Below are positions 57,041 through 64,000 of a stretch of DNA of 64,000 nucleotides, in pieces. Position 1 is the first letter of the stretch; each line of letters starts with the position of its first letter. Source of the DNA: Ferruginivarius sediminum. GTDB lineage: Bacteria; Pseudomonadota; Alphaproteobacteria; Kiloniellales; Rhodovibrionaceae. Below the pieces are notes generated by a model. The model was given only the letters and a program-made list of their open reading frames with translations, was not told where the DNA came from and made no database searches. The stretch spans positions 62,001 through 126,000 of the forward strand of contig NZ_QPMH01000006.1 of the NCBI RefSeq assembly GCF_003344765.1. The letters are read 5' to 3'. The translations under genes were made by a program, and so were the position numbers.

Positions 57041-58606
57041 TCACAGACGGCATAGCCCGGCCACCTTTCTTATCCCCCACGCGACGTCGTCCTTTTCGTG
57101 AGGCTCCATGCAGTAGACGTAAAGCGCCGCTGCGTAGAACAGCGCGCCGATCGCGGTGTATGCGCCCAGCTCCATCCAGGTATCCGGCGCATCGTGCAGC
57201 TTCAGGCCGCCCCATACGACGAGGCCGACAAGCGAGGGCATCAGTCCCGGCACGATCGTCTGCCGCAGGAACCGCCCAAGTTTTTCCCCGGCCAGCGTCA
57301 GGCCCAGGGGCCAGAAGAAGACGACGTTCGCCGTTGCATGCACGACAAAGATCGCGAAGGCGACGCCCACGGCCCCGGCCTCCATCCAGTGAACCAGCGC
57401 CACCATCAGCCCGACGCAGATCACCTGCGTGATGAACGCGCCAAGGAAGAAGACCCGGACGCGCGCGGTCGCGATGGCGACCGGCCCCAGCATGAACGTC
57501 GAGAAAATGAACGGGAACGTCCCCATCAGGAGAATGATGACGATAGCCGTCTCCGCGTAAGTATTGCCGATGTAGAGCTGGACGAACTCCTGGCTGTAAA
57601 CGGAGAGTGGGCAAGCAGCCAGAAGCGTCACCCAAAGCGCATAGCGCCCACCCCTCAGGTAGGCGCGTCCCATCCGGTTCAGGTCGCCCGTTGCGTGCAT
57701 GGCGGTGACGGCGGGCTGCACCGGCGAGACCGCCATGCTTGTCATCGTACGGATCTGGCGATCGATCATCGACCCGATGTAATACGCCGTCACGTCGATC
57801 GAGGTTCCGAACTGATTGAGGATGATGACGGCGGCGCTTGTATGAATCATGGCGACAAGCTGCCCGATACTGGTCCAAAAGCCGAAGCCGAGCAGTTTCT
57901 TGGCTGTCTTGAAGTCGAACAGACGCGGCCGGAAGCGCAGTTCAGGCACAAGCCGACGGGACACCAGGGTCTTGAGAAGGGTCGCGGCGACCTCGGCACA
58001 CACGGTTGCCACCACCACCCATAGCACCCGCGTGCTGACACCGAAAAGCAGCACGAACAGAACGACGATCCTTAGAACCGTCCGCGCCACCTCGATCAGA
58101 TTCAAATACACGAACTTCTGCTTCACGTGGAATCCGACGCCGAAGGGCAAGAGAATGAAAGTCAGCAGGAAGCTGGAAATCAGCAGCACCATCATGATGC
58201 GCGCGTCCCAAAGCTGTCCGGGCGCAATGGCAAGGACATGGTCGATGTGCCACGAAAACAGGAAACCCAGCCCAAGCAGGACGACACCGAATACCGCCAG
58301 CAGAGGAAACAACGAAGAGATAAGCCGCGTCACCTGCTCCGTCTCCCGACGCGCATATGCATCGACGACGTAGCGGCTGACGCCTCCCGTAAACAGCGAC
58401 GAGAACAGAGGCGCGAAGGCCATGACGGAGACGATTACGGGATAGATCGCGAATTCCTCGGAGGAGATGCGCTCCAGCAGATACTGGTACATCCATACCA
58501 GTACGAAGACGTTCAATAGTCGGGCAGCCGCCGAACTGGCGGAATTGACGTAGACGAGCCGGCGATCGATCGCGACGGCCGATTGCGTGCTGTCCCCCAT
58601 GGTCAT
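57041..58606 (-). CDS. Polysaccharide flippase (Wzx/MOP superfamily), second copy
   Basis: 521 aa, 12 or more predicted TM helices, with the MOP-superfamily opening SSAAARLLNVFVLVWMYQYLLERISSEEFAIYPVIVSVMAF. It would move a lipid-linked glycan across the inner membrane, downstream of the PHPT enzyme on the same strand. Sequence differs clearly from the flippase at 10047. ATGs at 58606 and 58600 both possible. No Wzy-like polymerase is found near it. Confidence 0.88.
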   Translation of the reverse strand: MTMGDSTQSAVAIDRRLVYVNSASSAAARLLNVFVLVWMYQYLLERISSEEFAIYPVIVSVMAFAPLFSSLFTGGVSRYVVDAYARRETEQVTRLISSLFPLLAVFGVVLLGLGFLFSWHIDHVLAIAPGQLWDARIMMVLLISSFLLTFILLPFGVGFHVKQKFVYLNLIEVARTVLRIVVLFVLLFGVSTRVLWVVVATVCAEVAATLLKTLVSRRLVPELRFRPRLFDFKTAKKLLGFGFWTSIGQLVAMIHTSAAVIILNQFGTSIDVTAYYIGSMIDRQIRTMTSMAVSPVQPAVTAMHATGDLNRMGRAYLRGGRYALWVTLLAACPLSVYSQEFVQLYIGNTYAETAIVIILLMGTFPFIFSTFMLGPVAIATARVRVFFLGAFITQVICVGLMVALVHWMEAGAVGVAFAIFVVHATANVVFFWPLGLTLAGEKLGRFLRQTIVPGLMPSLVGLVVWGGLKLHDAPDTWMELGAYTAIGALFYAAALYVYCMEPHEKDDVAWGIRKVAGLCRL

Positions 58607-58742
58607 ATACGCGATCCTTGGAAGACAGCTTTATGGAACGGGCATCCGTGGTCGAGCATCTTGGTTTTCTCAATAGCTTGGAAAATCAGTCACGTTACGC
58701 CAAACTGAAGTAAACCAAGTAAACTTTTGCGTGCACCCGTAT

Positions 58743-60182
58743 CTAGTATGCATTCGGGTGCCATAGTACCGAAAACGTCATTACAATTATCTTCAGATCC
58801 AGTATGACCGACCAATTGTCGACATACCAGACATCGTAATCGATACGGGCCTTCATCTTCTCCAAGTACGCGGTCTCGCCGCGCCAGCCGTGGACCTGGG
58901 CCCAACCGGTGATGCCTGGCTTGACTCGGTGACGGGCCATATAGTTCTCGATCAGGGGGCCGTAGAATTCGTTGTGCTCGACGGCGTGGGGCCTGGGCCC
59001 CACAATCGACATTTCTCCGAGGAGCACGTTGAAGAGTTGCGGCAGCTCATCCAGGCTCGTCCGTCGTAGGAAGCGGCCGATCCGCGTCACACGCGGATCG
59101 TTCTGTCTCGCCTGCGGCACATCCTTCGAGCCGGAGGTGTCGACGTACATCGTCCGGAACTTCCATACCTTGAAGCAGGCGTGGTTGAACCCGTGCCGGT
59201 TCTGCCGGAAGAGTACGGGACCCGGGCTGCCCAGCTTGACCACGGCGGCGATTGCCAGCATCACCGGCGCGAGGAACAAGAGCGCAAGGCAGGAAAGTAC
59301 GATGTCCTCGACGCGCTTCACGAAGACCTGCGTATCGCTGAGCGGCCTCGTCACAAGCCGCACCGCCGGGATTCCCGCGAAAGAGACGGCGGGCCAGCGC
59401 GCTATATCGGGATCGTAACCGTTCGCCACCGCATCAACTTCCACGGCGCAGCAGCGCAAGGGCTGTAACCGGTGGGCCAGCTCTCTGCCCGGTATATCGG
59501 GCGCAGCTACAAGTATGCGATCGACGCCGTACTCGTCGCAGCGCATCACGAGGTCGCCGATCGTCTCCGCCTGCGCGACGCCCGGCACCGTTGCATCGTG
59601 ACCGGGTGCGGCAAGCGCGACGACGCGGGCGTTTCCCCGCGTCGCACCCTCGACGCGCGCGATCCAATCAACGGCACGTTCGGCATCGTCGTAGACCACG
59701 AGCGCGACTCGCTCGGCAAGCCGTGACCGGAATCGCGGAACCCTCAACAACGCTTCCGATACCAGCGTGCGCCACCCGACGAGACCGGCCAACGAGAGCG
59801 CGTACCAGCTTGCCATGTCGAGCGTAGCCTCGGCTACGTCGCCCTTCATGACGTAGGCCAGCGGAGAGACTGCCGCGAAGGCGAGCGTCCAGTTGACGGC
59901 GGCCCGGCGCGCGGCGCGCGGGCGCTCGACCAGACGCGCCTCGCCGCTTGCCAGAAGAACGAAGATGCAGCTAGCCGCTAGGACGGTGACGATCACAGGA
60001 ACGAAGGCAAGTCCCAGATCGGGTCGGACCTGCCAGCGGGCCCACTCTCCAAGCACGGCGAATGCGAGCAGAACCAGCAGATCCCCAGCCACCACGGTAC
60101 GGTACAGAACGGACCTGGACGACCGGATCGCTTGCTGTTGCACCGTGCCGGATTTTGGATAGACCGCTTGCCGCGTACTCAC
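58743..60182 (-). CDS. Exopolysaccharide polyprenyl glycosylphosphotransferase (PHPT)
   Basis: 479 aa from GTG 60182, chosen because GAGGAG lies 8 bp upstream; the upstream ATG of the longer frame lacks such a site. Four to five N-terminal TM helices, a Rossmann-like CoA-binding-type middle (ALVVYDDAERAVDWIAR), and the C-terminal transferase (PGPVLFRQNRHG, FRTMYVDTSG, TSLDELPQLFNVLLGEMSIVGPRP, KPGITGWAQVHGWRGET). It attaches sugar-1-P to undecaprenyl phosphate and so starts repeat-unit assembly. It heads the minus-strand group PHPT, flippase, GT2. Confidence 0.93.
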   Translation of the reverse strand: MSTRQAVYPKSGTVQQQAIRSSRSVLYRTVVAGDLLVLLAFAVLGEWARWQVRPDLGLAFVPVIVTVLAASCIFVLLASGEARLVERPRAARRAAVNWTLAFAAVSPLAYVMKGDVAEATLDMASWYALSLAGLVGWRTLVSEALLRVPRFRSRLAERVALVVYDDAERAVDWIARVEGATRGNARVVALAAPGHDATVPGVAQAETIGDLVMRCDEYGVDRILVAAPDIPGRELAHRLQPLRCCAVEVDAVANGYDPDIARWPAVSFAGIPAVRLVTRPLSDTQVFVKRVEDIVLSCLALLFLAPVMLAIAAVVKLGSPGPVLFRQNRHGFNHACFKVWKFRTMYVDTSGSKDVPQARQNDPRVTRIGRFLRRTSLDELPQLFNVLLGEMSIVGPRPHAVEHNEFYGPLIENYMARHRVKPGITGWAQVHGWRGETAYLEKMKARIDYDVWYVDNWSVILDLKIIVMTFSVLWHPNAY

Positions 60183-60594
60183 ACCTTGCACTCCTCGACA
60201 CGGCCAACCCATCCGCGTAACTGGGAAATCGCGCATGTTGCCAGCCCGCCAGCCCGGCTAAATCGAAACCAAGATAAATTCGAGCAGCTTGAAGGCAAAC
60301 GGCCATTTGGTAGTAACACCGAAAACGGGAGCCTTTCACCGTTGGATTCGGGATACGCGGGCACTTGAAGATTTAAGATTTTCGCCGGTTATGCCCGACT
60401 AACCGTCAGATAGGGTGCAATGCTGTCGCGGCAGCTGCCACAACTTCGGCGGGTGAGTATCGAAATTCACTGCATTTCCGGCGCCAGAGAAAACGACGCA
60501 CCGGCACAATGAGATCACCCCCTCCGAGGCCGAGGACTGCCTCGAAGGGGGTGAGAAGCGTCACCAGGCGTTGGTCGACGACCCGCCGATCAAA
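60183..60594. other. Spacer between PHPT gene and second giant protein
   Basis: 412 bp holding the PHPT promoter (right part of the left half is AT-richer, about 60240-60400) and the 3' hairpin of the giant gene at 60515-60554. Small open frames here show no protein features. Confidence 0.5.
60515..60554 (-). terminator. Strong hairpin after giant protein gene
   Basis: TCACCCCCTCCGAGGC (60515-60530) and GCCTCGAAGGGGGTGA (60539-60554) pair in 15 of 16 positions around an 8-base loop, 40 bp after the stop codon of the giant gene. The T-run expected of an intrinsic terminator is missing, so it may act with Rho or protect the mRNA end. Confidence 0.6.
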
Positions 60595-63500
60595 CTACGC
60601 CCACAGATCCACGCTGTCGGCGGTCAGCAGGCCACTGCCGTCAATCGCCAGGTAATCCACCGATTCCGATGTGTGCGCAACCTCGGTGTTGGAGCTTTGG
60701 TCTTCCTGCACGCGAATCACGACCTCGGAGCCATCCACATCCTGATAGCGCACATCGACGGGGTTCGCGCCATCGAACGAGGATACACTCGCCAGGATTT
60801 GCGGAGCGCTGTCGAAGGCGTCGGCGAAAGAAACGCTCGCGCCGCTATCCGTTATACGGTCGCCAGTCGATCCAGCTTCGAACGCGTGCCCATCCCACAG
60901 GCCGGAGCCCTGCTCGATGGCCATCCAACCGACGGTTTCCTGGCCATGATCGGTGAGGAATTGTGATTCTTCCTCTTCCATGGCGAAGGAGAAGCCGTCG
61001 GAGTTCGCGGGCATCTGGCGGGTGTGCACGTAGTCCGGATCGTTCGTCGTCTGGGTCTGCGTGAAGACCGCCGGCGTCGCCCCGAAGTCCTGGGCGAAGC
61101 TGACGTCCTCCCAGCCACCCGTCAGGGCCTGCCCGCTGGCATCCCGCGTGCCGACCTCCAGCCGCGTCCCATCGGCAAGCTGCCAGCTTCCGGCTTCCAG
61201 CACCATGAAGCTGACATCTTCGGCTACGTGGGATCCATCCAGGTAAGCGGGTTCCTGAAGCTGAATGGTGAAGCTGTCGCTCTGCACGTTGGAGACGCGC
61301 ACGGCGACCGGCTCAAGGCCGTTCTCGGACGGCACCATCGCGAAGACGACCGGGTTGTCGAAGCCGTGACTGAGCTGCACGGTCTGCGGCTGATCGGTTA
61401 GCCCGCTGATCTGTCCGAACTCGCCCATCGTGTCATCGACAATGTCGTTGACGGTGACATTGACGTTGGCCGTGTCGCTGCCGCCGTTGCCGTCGCTCAC
61501 CGTGTAGGTGAAGCTGTCGCTGCCGCTGAAGCCGGCGTTCGGGGTGTAGGTCAGCGTGCCGTCGGCGTTCTCCACGACCGTGCCGTTCGACGGGTCGCTC
61601 AGGCTGCTGATATCCAGCGTATTGCCGTCATCGTCGCTATCGTTCGCCAGCACATCCAGCGTGACGGCCGTGTCCGCATCCGTGGTCGCGCTGTCGTCGC
61701 TGGCAACCGGGGCAGTGTTGCTGGGCTCGCTGACGGTCCCGCCGTCGGCCCGGGTGGCGATCTCGTCGGCCGGCATCGCCTCGTTATAGAGCGCGACCGT
61801 GCTCATCTGCCCGTCGAAGGCGTCCTGAATGCTGTCGGCGGTGTTATCGCTGCTGGCCCATTGGTTGGCACCGATCACGATCGGCTCCGAGTTGGCCGAG
61901 ATGCCGCCGGTGTAGGACGCCTCGCCGGCCAGTTCGCCATCGACGTAAAGCTTCAGGCCCGCATCGCCAAAGGTCAGGGCCACGTGATGCGCCTTGCCCG
62001 CGCTGACGGCGTTGGACGCGGTCAGGACCGGCACGTTGACGCCACCATCGCTCTGCAGACGCGCCACCAGATCGCCGTCCTCGATCAGGACCGTCAGGTG
62101 CCCGCCGTCTCCATTGCCGCTGGCATCCTTGGAGAAGAGTCCTTGCCGACCGGATACGGTATCTGCCGTGAATGCGAGCTCCAGCGTGCCGTTGGGCAGT
62201 TCATAGCCGGCCTCGTGGTCCAGCACGAGGGCCGAACCCGACGTCCCATCGAACGTCAGTGCGGTTTGTTCGAGCACGGCATTCGGATCGCTGCTACCGG
62301 CAGGCTCGGTGACGTCGATGGAGACCGTCGCGGTGTCCGTGCGGCCGGTGCCGTCGCTGATCGTGTAGCTGAAGTTGTCGCTGCCGCTGAAGCCCGAGAC
62401 AGGCGTGTAGGTCAGCGTACCGTCGGCGTTCTGCACGACCGTACCGTTTGACGGCTGTTCGACGCTGTCCAGGCCGAGCGGGTCGCCGTCCGGATCGGTA
62501 TCGTTCGCCAGAACGTCGAGCGTCACGCTTTCGCCCGCGGTGACCGTCGCCTGATCGTTCACGGCATCCGGGTTGTCCGGGGCATCGTTCACGGTAACGT
62601 CGACCGTCGCGGTGTCGGTGCGGCCGGTGTCATCGCTGATCGTATAGGTGAAGCTGTCGCTGCCGCTGAAGCCGCTGTTCGCCGTGTAAGTCAGCGTGCC
62701 GTCGGCGTTCTGCGTCACGCTGCCGTTCGCCGGCTGTTCGAAGCTGTCCAGGCTGAGCGGGTCGCCGTCCGGATCGGTATCGTTCGCCAGGACATCCACG
62801 GTGACGCTTTCGCCAGCGGTCACCGTCGCCTGGTCGCTCACGGCATCCGGGTTGTCCTGCACCTCGTTCACGGTGACGCTCACCGTGGCGGTATCGCTGC
62901 CGCCGTTGCCGTCGCTCACCGTGTAGGTGAAGCTGTCGCTGCCGCTGAAGTCGGCATCCGGCGTGTAGGTCAGCGTGCCGTCGGCGTTCTCCACGACCGT
63001 GCCGTTGGACGGGTTGCCCAGGCTCGTGACGTCCAAGCTATCGCCATCGCCGTCGCTGTCATTCGCCAGCACATCGACGGTGACGGCCGTGTCGGCATCC
63101 GTGGTCACGCTGTCGTCGCCCGCAACCGGGGCAGTGTTGCTGGGCTCGCTGACCGTGCCGCCACCGGCCAGCGTCGCGATCTCATCGGCCGTCATTGCCT
63201 CGCCATGCAAGGCAACCGTGTCGATCCGGCCGTCGAACGCATCCTGTATCTTGTCGGCCACATTGTCGCCGCTGGCCCACTGGTTCGCGCCGATGACGAT
63301 CGGCTCCAGGTTGGGGGCGATACCGCCGGTGTAGGATGCCTCACCCGCCAGTTCACCATCGACATAGAGCTTCAGGCCCGTATCGCCGAAGGTGATCGCG
63401 ACATGGTGCGTCTGCCCCGCCGTGATCGCGTTCGTCGCGGTCAGTGCCGGCACATTGACGCTGCCGTCACTCTGCAACCGCGCCACGAGGTCGCCGTTCT

Positions 63501-64000
63501 CGATCAGGACGGTCAGGTGACCGCCGTCGTCGTTACCCTTCGAATCCTTGGAGAACAGGCCCTGCCGACCGGAAACCGTGTCGGCCGTGAATGCAAGCTC
63601 CAGCGTGCCGTTCGGCAGTTCGTAGGTGGGATCATGGTCCAGGACAACCGCGGATCTCTTCGATCCATCGAACGTCAGGCCGGTTTCTTCCAGCACCGCG
63701 CTCGAATCGCCGCCGGCAGGCTCGGTGACATCGATGGAAACCGTCGCCGTGTCGGTGCGGCCAGTGCCATCGCTGATCGTGTAGGTGAAGCTGTCGCTGC
63801 CGCTGAAGCCGCTGTTCGCCGTGTAGGTCAGCGTGCCGTCGGCGTTCTCCACGACCGTGCCGCTGGACGGCTGCTCGAAGCTGTCCAGGCTGAGCGGGTC
63901 GCCGTCCGGATCGGTGTCATTCGCCAGCACGTCGACTGTGACACTTTCACCCCCCGTGACGGTCGCCTCATCGCTCACCGCGTTCGGGTTGTCCTGCACT
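60595..64000 (-). CDS. Giant Ig/LamG repeat protein, N-terminus cut by window
   Basis: 1134 residues visible; the real start lies beyond 64000, and the GTG at 63999 is only the first in-window codon. Order toward the C-terminus: Ig (cadherin-like, NDTDPDGDPLSLDSFEQP), LamG/ConA-like (GTLELAFTADTVSGRQGLFSKD), three Ig, a second LamG, one Ig, and then three beta repeats of about 75 aa each (e.g. ETVGWMAIEQGSGLWDG, SVDYLAIDGSG) reminiscent of H-type lectin-like modules. Acidic; no RTX tail in the visible C-terminus (ends SVDLWA). Likely a surface or secreted glycan-binding protein; export route unclear, though the nearby T1SS is a candidate. Confidence 0.82.
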   Translation of the reverse strand, partial: VQDNPNAVSDEATVTGGESVTVDVLANDTDPDGDPLSLDSFEQPSSGTVVENADGTLTYTANSGFSGSDSFTYTISDGTGRTDTATVSIDVTEPAGGDSSAVLEETGLTFDGSKRSAVVLDHDPTYELPNGTLELAFTADTVSGRQGLFSKDSKGNDDGGHLTVLIENGDLVARLQSDGSVNVPALTATNAITAGQTHHVAITFGDTGLKLYVDGELAGEASYTGGIAPNLEPIVIGANQWASGDNVADKIQDAFDGRIDTVALHGEAMTADEIATLAGGGTVSEPSNTAPVAGDDSVTTDADTAVTVDVLANDSDGDGDSLDVTSLGNPSNGTVVENADGTLTYTPDADFSGSDSFTYTVSDGNGGSDTATVSVTVNEVQDNPDAVSDQATVTAGESVTVDVLANDTDPDGDPLSLDSFEQPANGSVTQNADGTLTYTANSGFSGSDSFTYTISDDTGRTDTATVDVTVNDAPDNPDAVNDQATVTAGESVTLDVLANDTDPDGDPLGLDSVEQPSNGTVVQNADGTLTYTPVSGFSGSDNFSYTISDGTGRTDTATVSIDVTEPAGSSDPNAVLEQTALTFDGTSGSALVLDHEAGYELPNGTLELAFTADTVSGRQGLFSKDASGNGDGGHLTVLIEDGDLVARLQSDGGVNVPVLTASNAVSAGKAHHVALTFGDAGLKLYVDGELAGEASYTGGISANSEPIVIGANQWASSDNTADSIQDAFDGQMSTVALYNEAMPADEIATRADGGTVSEPSNTAPVASDDSATTDADTAVTLDVLANDSDDDGNTLDISSLSDPSNGTVVENADGTLTYTPNAGFSGSDSFTYTVSDGNGGSDTANVNVTVNDIVDDTMGEFGQISGLTDQPQTVQLSHGFDNPVVFAMVPSENGLEPVAVRVSNVQSDSFTIQLQEPAYLDGSHVAEDVSFMVLEAGSWQLADGTRLEVGTRDASGQALTGGWEDVSFAQDFGATPAVFTQTQTTNDPDYVHTRQMPANSDGFSFAMEEEESQFLTDHGQETVGWMAIEQGSGLWDGHAFEAGSTGDRITDSGASVSFADAFDSAPQILASVSSFDGANPVDVRYQDVDGSEVVIRVQEDQSSNTEVAHTSESVDYLAIDGSGLLTADSVDLWA
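61481..62370. repeat. Direct repeat copy A (Ig-LamG-Ig module)
   Basis: Similar to 62900-63786 at an offset of 1416-1419 bp, in frame, with many scattered substitutions. It covers the end of one Ig domain, the LamG domain and the start of the next Ig. The 3-bp change in offset marks a one-codon indel. Confidence 0.8.
62900..63786. repeat. Direct repeat copy B (Ig-LamG-Ig module)
   Basis: Partner of 61481-62370. The pattern may continue past the window edge, so more copies could exist. Confidence 0.78.

Overview
Organism. The window is GC-rich, with short AT-rich patches. Its gene families (N-type ATPase, ELM1/DUF1022 protein, FecR plus TPR-barrel pair, PrtD/HlyD type I secretion, rhamnose and CDP-sugar cassettes) fit an alphaproteobacterium of Rhodospirillales type. 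The N-ATPase, trehalose-phosphate phosphatase and very acidic secreted proteins would suit a marine or halophilic species. That placement is inference; there is no rRNA or other marker gene in the window.

Layout. 1-6654 (all minus strand) is an envelope block: a beta-barrel protein cut by the window edge, a pentaheme cytochrome c with an acidic repeat linker, a TPR/beta-barrel protein translationally coupled to a FecR-domain protein, and a PilZ protein. 7016-17170 is a surface-polysaccharide block: an ELM1-like protein, two sulfotransferases, a 2-oxoglutarate/iron oxygenase, a Wzx-type flippase, three tandem GT4 glycosyltransferases and an FkbM methyltransferase; the last two genes are visibly AT-richer. 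17192-31457 is a stress and energy block: two divergent universal stress proteins, a complete nine-gene N-ATPase operon (order D-C-Q-R-B-E-F-A-G, no delta subunit), and a divergent operon with a small unknown protein, a HAD/trehalose-phosphatase fusion and a GH65 phosphorylase. It ends with a thioredoxin/CcdA-like membrane protein. 31679-36756 holds rmlCBDA (dTDP-rhamnose) and a divergent GlmM-like mutase with altered active-site motifs. 36773-38507 is an AT-rich orphan membrane gene and a dead IS5-family element. 38536-41855 is a type I secretion pair. 42110-48929 is a CDP-sugar and C-methyltransferase cluster plus a nucleotidyltransferase. 48948-64000 holds two giant Ig/ConA-like repeat proteins on either side of a second polysaccharide cluster (UXS-like decarboxylase, GT4, GT2, flippase, polyprenyl glycosylphosphotransferase).

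How it works together. Most of the window builds and decorates the cell surface: nucleotide sugars (rml, rfbF, UXS), lipid-linked assembly (PHPT, glycosyltransferases, two flippases), decoration (sulfotransferases, methyltransferases) and secreted repeat proteins that the PrtD/HlyD pair could export. No Wzy polymerase, Wza/Wzc export genes or TolC are present, so the machinery must be completed elsewhere.

Main discovery. The stress/energy block carries three copies of one FNR/CRP-family-like palindrome, GCATTGA-N6-TCAAG. They lie in exactly three intergenic regions: between the two stress-protein genes, between the N-ATPase and trehalose operons, and upstream of the thioredoxin/CcdA-like gene. 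This suggests one redox- or energy-responsive regulon joining N-ATPase, trehalose metabolism, universal stress proteins and thiol transfer. I saw no copy elsewhere in the window.
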